15,529 nt of DNA from Candidatus Aenigmatarchaeota archaeon (lineage in GTDB: Archaea; Aenigmatarchaeota; Aenigmatarchaeia; CG10238-14). The position numbers and the translations under genes are program-made. The stretch lies in assembly GCA_030672375.1 (NCBI GenBank), contig DAOVGP010000018.1, positions 1 through 15,529 of the forward strand, written 5' to 3'. The notes beneath the pieces are model-generated. The model saw only the letters and a list, made by a program, of their open reading frames with translations. It was not told where the DNA came from and searched no databases. Shown piece after piece: positions 1 to 5,571 of this stretch. Each line of letters begins with the position of its first letter. Within the stretch, counting starts at the first letter, position 1.

Positions 1-1
1 A

Positions 2-424
2 TTAACTTTATCAGTAGCTGGTTTATTGGGGAGTTGGTTCGTATCGATGAGTAGGTCACAGATGGAAGAGATAGAAGAAGCGGGAGAAAGGCAAATAGAA
101 TGTACTAATGCTCTATTGGATATAGTGAGCGTTATCTGCTCTAATTCAACTGAACAACTACAAATAGCAATAAACAACATAGGCCAAATAGACCTTTATG
201 ATTTTTCGACTCTAGCTGAAATTAATAATACTTACTATGTAAATAACACTGGTGGTCCCAATTCAACGAATGTTTTGAGTCCTGGAGAACAAACAATTTT
301 GGTTTACCATTGTGATAGAGACGTATATTGTGCTGGTGGTGTGACTGTTGAAAGGATTAGAATAGCCCCAGGAAACTGTCCACAGGTTTACGTAGAGAAA
401 AACGTAGGCGTAACTTGCGGTTAA
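2..424 (+). CDS. Pilin-like or other membrane-anchored secreted protein, 3' part
   Basis: The reading frame is open at the left edge of the window, so the true start lies upstream. A TTG at 26 could serve as a start but would cut a hydrophobic stretch in two. The first visible residues (LTLSVAGLLGSWFV) look like the end of a single hydrophobic helix. A charged segment rich in Glu and Ser follows, then a polar beta-type domain with several N-x-S/T sequons and five or six Cys. One N-terminal helix followed by a secreted, sequon-rich domain is typical of archaeal type IV pilin-like proteins, but the class III signal peptide would be outside the window. The stop is TAA at 422-424 and shares four bases (TTAA) with the stop of the convergent gene. 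The function is not identified; pilin-like is an inference from layout only. Confidence 0.55.
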   Translation, partial: LTLSVAGLLGSWFVSMSRSQMEEIEEAGERQIECTNALLDIVSVICSNSTEQLQIAINNIGQIDLYDFSTLAEINNTYYVNNTGGPNSTNVLSPGEQTILVYHCDRDVYCAGGVTVERIRIAPGNCPQVYVEKNVGVTCG

Positions 425-846
425 CCTTTCTTGATTTCATCTCTTAATTTTACTACTGCCTCTCCAACTAGTTTGAATTTCTTATTGAGTTTATTATCCA
501 TTTCTAAGACTTTTCTTACCACATCTCTATATTTTTTTTCTCTATTCTGTTTATATCCCCCTAATTCATCTTCAAGGCTAAAAATTTTCGAATAGAAACC
601 AATCCGTTCCTTTCTGATTTTTTTAATTTCTTGTTCTAGTGGCTTAAAGTCAATGTTCTTTAATATGATTTCAAGTCTCTTAATTAATTTTTTCTGAGAT
701 TCATGAGAATACATAACAATGCCTGTCAAAACAAGAAGAACGAAGAACTGGATTATGTTGACGAATGTATAGTTGCTTGAAGTGATTACTAAGAGAATCA
801 TCGATAATGACCAGATCAACCAAAAGATTATATTAGAGAGTTTCAT
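421..846 (-). CDS. Small membrane protein with two N-terminal helices and a coiled-coil tail
   Basis: This 141-residue protein is not recognised. Residues about 5-24 and 30-48 are strongly hydrophobic and probably form a membrane hairpin. Residues about 50-141 are rich in Lys, Glu, Ile and Leu with heptad-like spacing, so a cytoplasmic coiled coil is likely. The ATG has no Shine-Dalgarno site (AACAAGCATTACC precedes it), and a TATA-like TTTATTATT lies about 20 nt upstream, so it may have its own leaderless transcript rather than being read from L11 51 nt upstream. The stop shares TTAA with the stop of the pilin-like gene. The topology resembles small scaffold or DUF-type membrane proteins; no catalytic motif is visible. 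Confidence 0.75.
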   Translation of the reverse strand: MKLSNIIFWLIWSLSMILLVITSSNYTFVNIIQFFVLLVLTGIVMYSHESQKKLIKRLEIILKNIDFKPLEQEIKKIRKERIGFYSKIFSLEDELGGYKQNREKKYRDVVRKVLEMDNKLNKKFKLVGEAVVKLRDEIKKG

Positions 847-863
847 GGTAATGCTTGTTACTT

Positions 864-879
864 AATAATAAAGAAAAAA
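864..879 (-). terminator. Oligo-T terminator after L11 / promoter region of the next gene
   Basis: Read on the minus strand, the spacer after L11 holds a T-rich run (TTTTTTCTTTATTATT), the usual form of an archaeal intrinsic terminator. The same AT-rich stretch contains the TATA-like sequence for the membrane coiled-coil gene, so termination and initiation probably overlap here. Confidence 0.45.
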
Positions 880-896
880 CTTAAGTAGTTGAATTT

Positions 897-1523
897 TTAG
901 GACAAATCAAGTTTACTATCGTATTTTCCCTCATCAATCTCTTTCAAGATTTCTTTAGGAGATTTTCCTTCAATTGTGAGAGGCATACTCACTACCGTTG
1001 CAACGATTTCTTTTAAGGCCTTCTTCATGTCTTTCGCAAGTATACTCTCTCTTTTCATCTTAGTTATTTTTATGCATTGATCTATCGTCAAATCCCCAAC
1101 GATCACCCGCTCTTCTGGCTCTTTCTTTTTACCTTTTTTCCCTGTTTCTTCAACCTTTCCTTCAACCTTTCCTTCAACCGCTTCTTCAACTACCTTTTTA
1201 TCTTCTTTCTTATCTTCCGTTTCCCCTTCTTTCTCTCCAACCTCTTCTTCCTTCTTTTCTGGAGCAATTTTTTTCAAACCCAATTCTTTCCTTATCAAAG
1301 AAGAAACCGGAGGTGTTCCTATCGTGATTTCATACTCCCTTGTTACATCATCGATTATGATTTTAATCGGGACTTTCATTCCCACATACTCTTTCGTTTT
1401 TTCGTTGATATCTTGTATGACCTTTCCGATGTTCATCTTGTAGACTGCTAGCTGTGGCCCGAGCGGTGGAGCTGGTGTTGCTTTCCCACCGTCTATTAAA
1501 GCTTCAATAATTATTTTCCCCAT
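897..1523 (-). CDS. rpl11: Large-subunit ribosomal protein uL11 with expanded interdomain linker
   Basis: L11 forms the GTPase-associated centre of the large subunit together with 23S rRNA and the P-stalk. The N-terminal domain (residues 1-85) shows GGKATPAPPLGP and VGMKVPIKIIID. The rRNA-binding C-terminal domain (residues 141-204) shows VGDLTIDQCIKITKMKRESILAKD and ends with the archaeal-type KEIDEGKYD. Archaeal L11 is usually about 160 residues; this one has 208 because the hinge (residues about 86-140) is a Lys/Glu-rich, low-complexity insert. The usual GPALGPLGVN loop reads GPQLAVYKMN. The ATG directly follows the Spt5 stop (TAAATG), with GTGAG upstream as ribosome binding site. L1, L10 and P1, which usually follow, are absent. 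Confidence 0.97.
   Translation of the reverse strand: MGKIIIEALIDGGKATPAPPLGPQLAVYKMNIGKVIQDINEKTKEYVGMKVPIKIIIDDVTREYEITIGTPPVSSLIRKELGLKKIAPEKKEEEVGEKEGETEDKKEDKKVVEEAVEGKVEGKVEETGKKGKKKEPEERVIVGDLTIDQCIKITKMKRESILAKDMKKALKEIVATVVSMPLTIEGKSPKEILKEIDEGKYDSKLDLS
1148..1190 (-). repeat. 12-bp tandem repeat inside the L11 linker
   Basis: On the plus strand the unit CTTCAACCTTTC occurs at 1148-1159 and 1160-1171. Partial copies follow at 1172 and 1184 (CTTCAACCG, CTTCAACTA). It is in frame and encodes the EGKVEGKVEE part of the linker (residues about 113-126), so the linker may have grown partly by slippage. Confidence 0.75.
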
Positions 1524-1970
1524 TTACTCACGTTTCTTGATAACTTTAACTAATCCAGCATTAACAGTAACAGGAATAGGAACAGCTATCTCAATCAATT
1601 CTATAGTTACTTCGACCTTGGCACTATCGTATCTCGTAACCTTTCCCTTTTCACCTTTGAAAGGCCCACCTATAACCTCTACAATATCACCGTCATTTAT
1701 CTTGATTTCAACTTTTTTTGGTTCCAAAAATCTTTTTATAGATGTTATTGAAACAGTCTTTCTCAAAATACCCCTAGCATGAGGGATCTCTCTTATCATC
1801 CCTTCGATATCTCTTAATTCCCCTTCAACAAAAACATAACCCTTTATCTCTTCAGGATGTACCATAGCTTTTACGTTTAAACCTTTGGCTTTGACTTTCC
1901 CCGCCATGGCTTCAATAACGATGTTTTCTCTTCCGATTATCGTTTTAATTGCATATATTATTTCAAACAC
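1524..1970 (-). CDS. spt5: Transcription elongation factor Spt5 (NusG homologue)
   Basis: Spt5 clamps RNA polymerase with Spt4 for processivity. The NGN domain covers about residues 1-85 (IIYAIKT, GYVFVEGE, PHARGILR). A KOW domain follows (DIVEVIGGPFKGEKGKVTRYD). Length and order match archaeal Spt5. The start is uncertain. TTG (1976), GTG (1970, used here) and an AUA at 1959-1961 are all in frame. The only Shine-Dalgarno-like run, GGGGGTG (1968-1974), overlaps the GTG and lies 6 nt before the AUA, and starting there would give MIYAIKT, close to the normal archaeal N terminus. With the GTG start it overlaps the end of secE by 8 nt (GTGTTTGA). It abuts L11 downstream, so the two are surely cotranscribed. 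Confidence 0.95.
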   Translation of the reverse strand: MFEIIYAIKTIIGRENIVIEAMAGKVKAKGLNVKAMVHPEEIKGYVFVEGELRDIEGMIREIPHARGILRKTVSITSIKRFLEPKKVEIKINDGDIVEVIGGPFKGEKGKVTRYDSAKVEVTIELIEIAVPIPVTVNAGLVKVIKKRE

Positions 1971-2136
1971 CCCCAAAAACAGAAATTAAGTAGATTATGA
2001 AACCAATCATACCCATTATCACAAAACCTATGCCGCATATGCGGGCAGTTTCTTTTAATTCTTTTTTGTCAGGTTTACGTGCTAGTATTAAAACACGTTT
2101 ATACCTCTTCAAAGTCTCTTTAATGTTTATTTTCAT
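1963..2136 (-). CDS. secE: Protein translocase subunit SecE (Sec61 gamma)
   Basis: This 57-residue protein was found by translating the gap between ftsZ and spt5. It starts MKINIKETLKRYKRVLILAR and continues with KPDKKELKETARICG, then one membrane helix (IGFVIMGMIGFIIYLISVF). This is the SecE/Sec61-gamma layout: an amphipathic helix with the KP motif followed by a single tilted transmembrane segment that clamps SecY. GTGA lies 5 nt before the ATG as ribosome binding site. The stop TGA (1963-1965) lies inside the start region of spt5, which gives the classic archaeal secE-spt5-L11 order. Confidence 0.93.
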   Translation of the reverse strand: MKINIKETLKRYKRVLILARKPDKKELKETARICGIGFVIMGMIGFIIYLISVFGGV

Positions 2137-2147
2137 TTAATTCACTG

Positions 2148-2170
2148 TTAGAATTTATTATTTATTCTAA
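2148..2170. promoter_or_regulatory. AT-rich inverted repeat in the ftsZ-secE spacer
   Basis: TTAGAAT (2148-2154) and ATTCTAA (2164-2170) are perfect 7-bp inverted repeats around a 9-bp spacer. They lie 12-34 bp upstream of the secE ATG, in or next to a probable promoter (minus-strand TATA-like AATTAATATT near 2172-2181). They could be an operator or a hairpin in the secE leader; chance in AT-rich DNA is also possible. Confidence 0.35.
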
Positions 2171-2206
2171 TATTAATTAACTCTCAACTAAAAAAGAATT
2201 TATCCC

Positions 2207-3289
2207 CTAGACAAACTCGATACCAAGTTCACTTTCAATGATTTTCTTTTTTGGTCTAAACAATTTTTCTGCGACCATATCTTCGGTTTCCTTGACTCCT
2301 GTGACTATGACCAATGTTCTTATTGTATCGTGTAATTCCTTATTGACCTGTGCGCCCCAGATGATTTTTGCATCGGGCGATAATCTACTTGATACTGACT
2401 CAACGATTTCTTGTGCCTCTTTTATCGTTATATCAGGGCCACCAGTCACGTTGATCAAAGCTCCTGTTGCACCGTCAATATCTAGAGATAAGAGTGGATT
2501 TGTTAATGCCTTTTCTACGGCTTCCATTGCCCTATTCTCTGTGTCTGATTCTCCCAAACCGATCATTGCCAGTCCACCACCAGACATCACTGTTCTTACA
2601 TCAGCAAGGTCAAGATTTATGAGACCAGGTTTTGTTATCAATTCAGTTATTCCCTTCACTGAATTAACTAAAATCTCATCCGCAACTTTGAACGCAGTTG
2701 CTAAGCTGACATCAGGAACTATGTCCAAGAGCTTATCGTTTGGGATGGTTATTATCGTATCAACTACTTTTCTAAGATTCTCTAAACCTTGTCGAGCATT
2801 TTCTATTCTCTGCTGGCCTTCCATTACGAATGGTAGAGTACATACTGCTATCGTTAAAGCGCCGAGTTTCTTCGCAATTTCCGCAACCACGGGACAAGAA
2901 CCAGTTCCCGTTCCGCCACCCAACCCACAAGTGATAAAAATTAAATCAGAACCCTCCAATACTCCTTGTATATCGTCTTTGCTTTCTTTTGCTGATTCCA
3001 TACCTATTTTAGGGTCACCACCTGCACCCAATCCACCTGTGATTTCTTTACCTATGAGAACCTTTGTATCAGCATCAGAATAGAGTAAATCTTGAGCATC
3101 AGTATTTATGGCTATAGTTTCAGCCCCAATAATACCAACTTCCATCATTCTAGTAATGGTATTATTTCCAGCACCCCCAGAACCCACAACTTTTATACGT
3201 GCTGTTCTCCCTTCAAGAATCTTTCTAAGTTCTTCGTCGATTTCATGTATTCTTTCAGTTGGTTTTACAGTGATGGGCTGTACGTTCAT
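2207..3289 (-). CDS. ftsZ: Cell division GTPase FtsZ (FtsZ1-like)
   Basis: FtsZ polymerises into the division ring. With the start chosen here it has 360 residues. The nucleotide-binding GSGGAGNN is at about 36-43, the tubulin signature GLGGGTGTG at 122-130, and the catalytic T7 loop NLDLAD at 225-230. All catalytic elements are present. Overall wording (RMMEVGI, KGITELITKPGLINLDLADVRTVM cut over 215-235) and the neighbour secE fit archaeal FtsZ1. The ATG at 3289 is preceded by GGAGG (3298-3302) at 8 nt. An ATG at 3313, 8 codons further up, has no such site and lies at or before the likely transcript start given a TATA-like sequence near 3336. A second FtsZ, common in archaea, is not in this window. 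Confidence 0.97.
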   Translation of the reverse strand: MNVQPITVKPTERIHEIDEELRKILEGRTARIKVVGSGGAGNNTITRMMEVGIIGAETIAINTDAQDLLYSDADTKVLIGKEITGGLGAGGDPKIGMESAKESKDDIQGVLEGSDLIFITCGLGGGTGTGSCPVVAEIAKKLGALTIAVCTLPFVMEGQQRIENARQGLENLRKVVDTIITIPNDKLLDIVPDVSLATAFKVADEILVNSVKGITELITKPGLINLDLADVRTVMSGGGLAMIGLGESDTENRAMEAVEKALTNPLLSLDIDGATGALINVTGGPDITIKEAQEIVESVSSRLSPDAKIIWGAQVNKELHDTIRTLVIVTGVKETEDMVAEKLFRPKKKIIESELGIEFV

Positions 3290-3297
3290 AACATTTT

Positions 3298-3302
3298 CCT
3301 CC
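3298..3302 (-). promoter_or_regulatory. Shine-Dalgarno site that fixes the ftsZ start
   Basis: GGAGG on the minus strand sits 8 nt before the ATG at 3287-3289 and inside the reading frame that would begin at the upstream ATG (3313). It supports the shorter protein. Confidence 0.65.
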
Positions 3303-3360
3303 GTCATTATCATTCAGTCATTAAAACTATTAATTTTTAAGAACAGTTAAACTTAAATGC

Positions 3361-4014
3361 TTATTGTGCAAATTCGTCGATAAACCTGATTAACTTTATA
3401 TTCTTTACCCATTTCAAAACAGTATCTGCAATAGTTTTTTTAATTCTTCTTGTTATATCCATCTTAATTTTTATTTCCACGGTATCTTTATCGATAGAAA
3501 CTTCAACGTTCTTGTTTTTTAAGAAAAACTCTATTATGGCCTTAATTTTGTCGGTACTCTTCGTTATTTTTTCCTTTATCTCAATTTCATATTCTAAAGT
3601 CTTTCCAGCTAGAGGATGGTTAAAATCGACTTTTACCCTCCCGCCAGAAACAGAAAGAACACGACCGTTCAAGTTGTTTAAAGTTATTGGCATACCAGGG
3701 AAAGGGGCCATACTTTGTTTGTTGAATTCTGATAGTGGGATCAGTTTTATCAATTTTGAGTTTCTTTCACCAAAGGCATCATTCGGTTCTACTTTTACTT
3801 TCTTTTTATCCCCAATTTTCATTTGTTTTAACGCCTTTTCCAAACCCCTTACAACAAAATTTGCACCAACTATAATTGGGACAGGTTCATATCCAAAACT
3901 TGGATTAAAGATACCTTCCTTTTTTGCCACATCCTCTCTTGTTAGATCAAATATATTTCCAGATTCAACTATTCTTCCAACATAATCAATTCTTACGAAG
4001 GTACCTTCTTTCAT
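3361..4014 (-). CDS. FKBP-type peptidyl-prolyl isomerase, long archaeal (SlyD-like) form
   Basis: This enzyme catalyses cis-trans isomerisation of prolyl bonds and acts as a folding chaperone in the cytoplasm (no signal peptide). The FKBP fold is split as usual: residues 1-82 (VRIDYVGRI, PIIVGANFVVRGLEKALKQM, VEPNDAFGE) and about 128-148 (VDFNHPLAGKTLEYEIEI). The insert-in-flap chaperone domain lies between them (about 83-127, with FPGMPI and GRVLSVSGGRVKVD). A further domain of about 65 charged residues follows (150-217), as in the 26-30 kDa archaeal type. GTGAT lies 5 nt before the ATG. It has its own promoter and lies 71 nt upstream of ftsZ. Confidence 0.93.
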   Translation of the reverse strand: MKEGTFVRIDYVGRIVESGNIFDLTREDVAKKEGIFNPSFGYEPVPIIVGANFVVRGLEKALKQMKIGDKKKVKVEPNDAFGERNSKLIKLIPLSEFNKQSMAPFPGMPITLNNLNGRVLSVSGGRVKVDFNHPLAGKTLEYEIEIKEKITKSTDKIKAIIEFFLKNKNVEVSIDKDTVEIKIKMDITRRIKKTIADTVLKWVKNIKLIRFIDEFAQ

Positions 4015-4039
4015 GAAATCACAAATAAAACAATTTGCC

Positions 4040-4069
4040 TAGATAGACTTAAATAGAGTTTTCTATCTA
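4040..4069. promoter_or_regulatory. Inverted repeat around the FKBP TATA box in a divergent promoter
   Basis: TAGATAG (4040-4046) and CTATCTA (4063-4069) form a perfect 7-bp inverted repeat that flanks the minus-strand TATA-like CTATTTAAG (4048-4056). The TATA centre is about 38 nt from the FKBP ATG, leaving a short leader that holds GTGAT. The position suits an operator, but no regulator is visible nearby. Confidence 0.4.
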
Positions 4070-4091
4070 AGATAAAACTGTTAGTACAATT

Positions 4092-4101
4092 AAGTATTTA
4101 T
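4092..4101 (+). promoter_or_regulatory. TATA box of the helical-protein gene
   Basis: AAGTATTTAT is centred about 38 nt before the ATG at 4135. A transcript starting about 25 nt downstream would have a leader of about 13 nt, just long enough to hold the ribosome binding site AGGTGAT (4125-4131). Confidence 0.45.
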
Positions 4102-4134
4102 CCTTTAACTTGAACAAAATTGGTAGGTGATATG

Positions 4135-4482
4135 ATGCTGTTTGGCGAAGAAGCTGATTGGAAAGAACTTCTATCTGTTAAAGCACAATCTGAACTAGCC
4201 GAATTAATCGAGAAAGCAAAAACACACAGATCAGCATACATGCAGGCTGACGATGTAAAGGTAGCGCAACTATGGGCAGTGTTGACAGAACTTTCATTAC
4301 AGATGAAAACCCTTGAAGAAAAATTGTCTAGAATGGAAATAATAACAAGAGCCTTCAGGAATTTAGGAGAGATTGCAAAGAAAGAAGCAATAAAAGAGAG
4401 AGTAGGCGATATATTCAAACCAAAAACAAGTGTAGAGAAGGAAGAAGTTGAAAAAATAGTGGATTCATTGATGGAATTTTAG
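4135..4482 (+). CDS. Conserved-looking helical protein of unknown function
   Basis: This 115-residue protein is not recognised. It starts MLFGEEADWKELLSVKAQSE and is almost entirely alpha-helical in composition, rich in Glu, Lys, Ala and Leu. A distinctive stretch HRSAYMQADDVKVAQLWAVL is followed by a heptad-like segment (LSLQMKTLEEKLSRMEIITRA) and a charged C terminus. There is no signal peptide or membrane segment. The start is set by AGGTGAT at 4125-4131: the ATG at 4135 is 3 nt downstream, the same arrangement as mevalonate kinase in this window. An ATG at 4132 and a TTG at 4120 are in frame, but the TTG lies before the site. It is monocistronic with its own TATA box and a following T-run. 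Confidence 0.85.
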   Translation: MLFGEEADWKELLSVKAQSELAELIEKAKTHRSAYMQADDVKVAQLWAVLTELSLQMKTLEEKLSRMEIITRAFRNLGEIAKKEAIKERVGDIFKPKTSVEKEEVEKIVDSLMEF

Positions 4483-4483
4483 A

Positions 4484-4497
4484 TTTTCCATTTTTTT
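4484..4497 (+). terminator. Oligo-T terminator of the helical-protein gene
   Basis: TTTTCCATTTTTTT starts 1 nt after the stop codon, as expected for an archaeal intrinsic terminator. Confidence 0.55.
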
Positions 4498-4538
4498 ATA
4501 TGAGAATGAGACGAGAAAAAGTTAGTTGACGGAAGGAT

Positions 4539-4685
4539 TTATTTTTTCATATTCTTTTGACATTGCTCATACATACCAGTTTTTGGATGAATACATTCAA
4601 TACAAACTTTTTTACCACAGTATACACATATCATCAATGCTCTGCTGATTTTATGACAAACTTAACAAGTTCCAACTAGTGGCAT
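4539..4685 (-). pseudogene. Small Cys-rich zinc-finger protein interrupted by an in-frame TAA
   Basis: Translating the spacer upstream of Taw2 on the minus strand gives MPLVGTC, then TAA (4662-4664), then VCHKISRALMICVYCGKKVC and on to a stop at 4539-4541, all in one frame (48 codons). Metal-ligand pairs are C7-x2-C10 (the stop is codon 8, inside this pair), C20-x2-C23 and C28-x2-C31, plus H33 and C42. This matches the pattern of small archaeal treble-clef or zinc-ribbon proteins with a C-x-x-C near the N terminus. Either the gene is a recent pseudogene, one base is wrong in the assembly, or translation restarts at the internal TTG-ATG (codons 17-18) to give a 31-residue protein with two C-x2-C pairs. 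The frame after the stop looks intact, which suggests recent loss or an error. Confidence 0.6.
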
Positions 4686-4692
4686 TCAACTC

Positions 4693-4701
4693 TATTTAAT
4701 A
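4693..4701 (+). promoter_or_regulatory. TATA box of taw2 (leaderless)
   Basis: TATTTAATA is centred 26 nt before the Taw2 ATG, and no Shine-Dalgarno site precedes that ATG (CAGTCTTTATTT). This is the layout of a leaderless archaeal transcript. The element also lies just upstream of the zinc-finger ATG on the other strand. Confidence 0.6.
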
Positions 4702-4722
4702 TTCAATTCTCAGTCTTTATTT

Positions 4723-5571
4723 ATGCTTAAACCAATCAAACAACTTTTGAAAGATAATTTGAGAAGGAACCCTAAACCAGAATTATCCTTACTTCCGTCC
4801 AGTTATCAAAAGATTGGGGATATAATCATCCTAAACTTAAAGGAAGAACTGTGGAAAAATGAAGAAGAAATAGGTCAAGTATTGATAGAAAAAATTCCTA
4901 ACACGAGAACTGTTTGTAGAAGAACGGGTTTTATAAAAAATCAGTACAGAGAACCTCAAGTCAAAGTTATTGCTGGAGACAGAAACACTGAAACGATTCA
5001 TAAAGAACATGGAGTTGTCTTCAAATTCGATGTCAATGACATAATGTTTGCTAAGGGCAATTTGAATGAGAGAAAGCGAATAACAAATTTAGTAAGAAAA
5101 GATGAAACAATTGTCGATATGTTTGCAGGTATTGGTTATTTTTCCATTGGTATTGCAAAATTTTCTGAACCTAAGAAGGTTTATTCTATTGAAATCAACT
5201 TTGTGTCATACCACTATTTATGGGAAAACATTAAGCTCAATAAAGTTGAAAATAAAATCATTCCCATCCTTGGGGACTGTGTGGTTGAAATACCAAGATT
5301 AGGAAGGATTGCACATAGAGTTATAATGGGTTTGTTGCCCTCTTCCAAAGATTATCTACTCGATGCGATGAAGGTTGTTAAACAGAATGGTATCATACAC
5401 TATCATGGTACTGGAAAAAAGGAAGGATGGAAGGAATTATTTGAGGATGTAGAAACTGCTGCCGACATTATGGGATTTAAGGCAAAATTAGTTAGGAAGA
5501 TTAAAGTAAAATCTTATGCCCCGAAAGTTTATCATTGGGTTTTGGATTGTAAAATACTTGATAAAACTTAA
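4723..5571 (+). CDS. taw2: tRNA(Phe) wyosine aminocarboxypropyltransferase Taw2 (Trm5/Tyw2 family)
   Basis: Taw2 moves the 3-amino-3-carboxypropyl group of S-adenosylmethionine to C7 of 4-demethylwyosine at position 37 of tRNA(Phe). The 282-residue protein has an N-terminal substrate-binding part (1-110) and a Rossmann methyltransferase-type domain: motif I DMFAGIGYFS (132-141), acidic ribose ligand E157 in YSIEIN, and LGDC at 183-186. At the motif IV position it reads IMGLLPSS (201-208) rather than the N-L-P of Trm5 m1G37 methyltransferases. This change is the known mark of the Tyw2/Taw2 branch. Taw1, which makes its substrate, is encoded 5 kb away. The start is an ATG with a well-placed TATA box and no Shine-Dalgarno site. 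Its stop overlaps that of topoisomerase VI A in TTAA. A Trm5 paralogue cannot be fully excluded. Confidence 0.88.
   Translation: MLKPIKQLLKDNLRRNPKPELSLLPSSYQKIGDIIILNLKEELWKNEEEIGQVLIEKIPNTRTVCRRTGFIKNQYREPQVKVIAGDRNTETIHKEHGVVFKFDVNDIMFAKGNLNERKRITNLVRKDETIVDMFAGIGYFSIGIAKFSEPKKVYSIEINFVSYHYLWENIKLNKVENKIIPILGDCVVEIPRLGRIAHRVIMGLLPSSKDYLLDAMKVVKQNGIIHYHGTGKKEGWKELFEDVETAADIMGFKAKLVRKIKVKSYAPKVYHWVLDCKILDKT

Noticed and set aside
1148..1190. Short tandem repeat as a possible CRISPR or regulatory array
   Set aside because: The units are 12 bp, contiguous without spacers and in frame inside L11, so they are a coding repeat.
1077..1451. Phe-rich 124-codon plus-strand frame that looks like a membrane protein
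   Set aside because: It is the complement of the Lys/Glu-rich L11 linker; AAG/GAA codons read backwards give Phe and Leu.
2238..3083. 281-codon open frame on the plus strand
   Set aside because: It is antisense to ftsZ, whose protein is unmistakable; the frame is Ser/Pro-rich shadow sequence with no known motif.
4662..4664. Recoded amino acid (pyrrolysine or selenocysteine) at the zinc-finger stop
   Set aside because: Those use UAG and UGA, not UAA, and no insertion element is visible.
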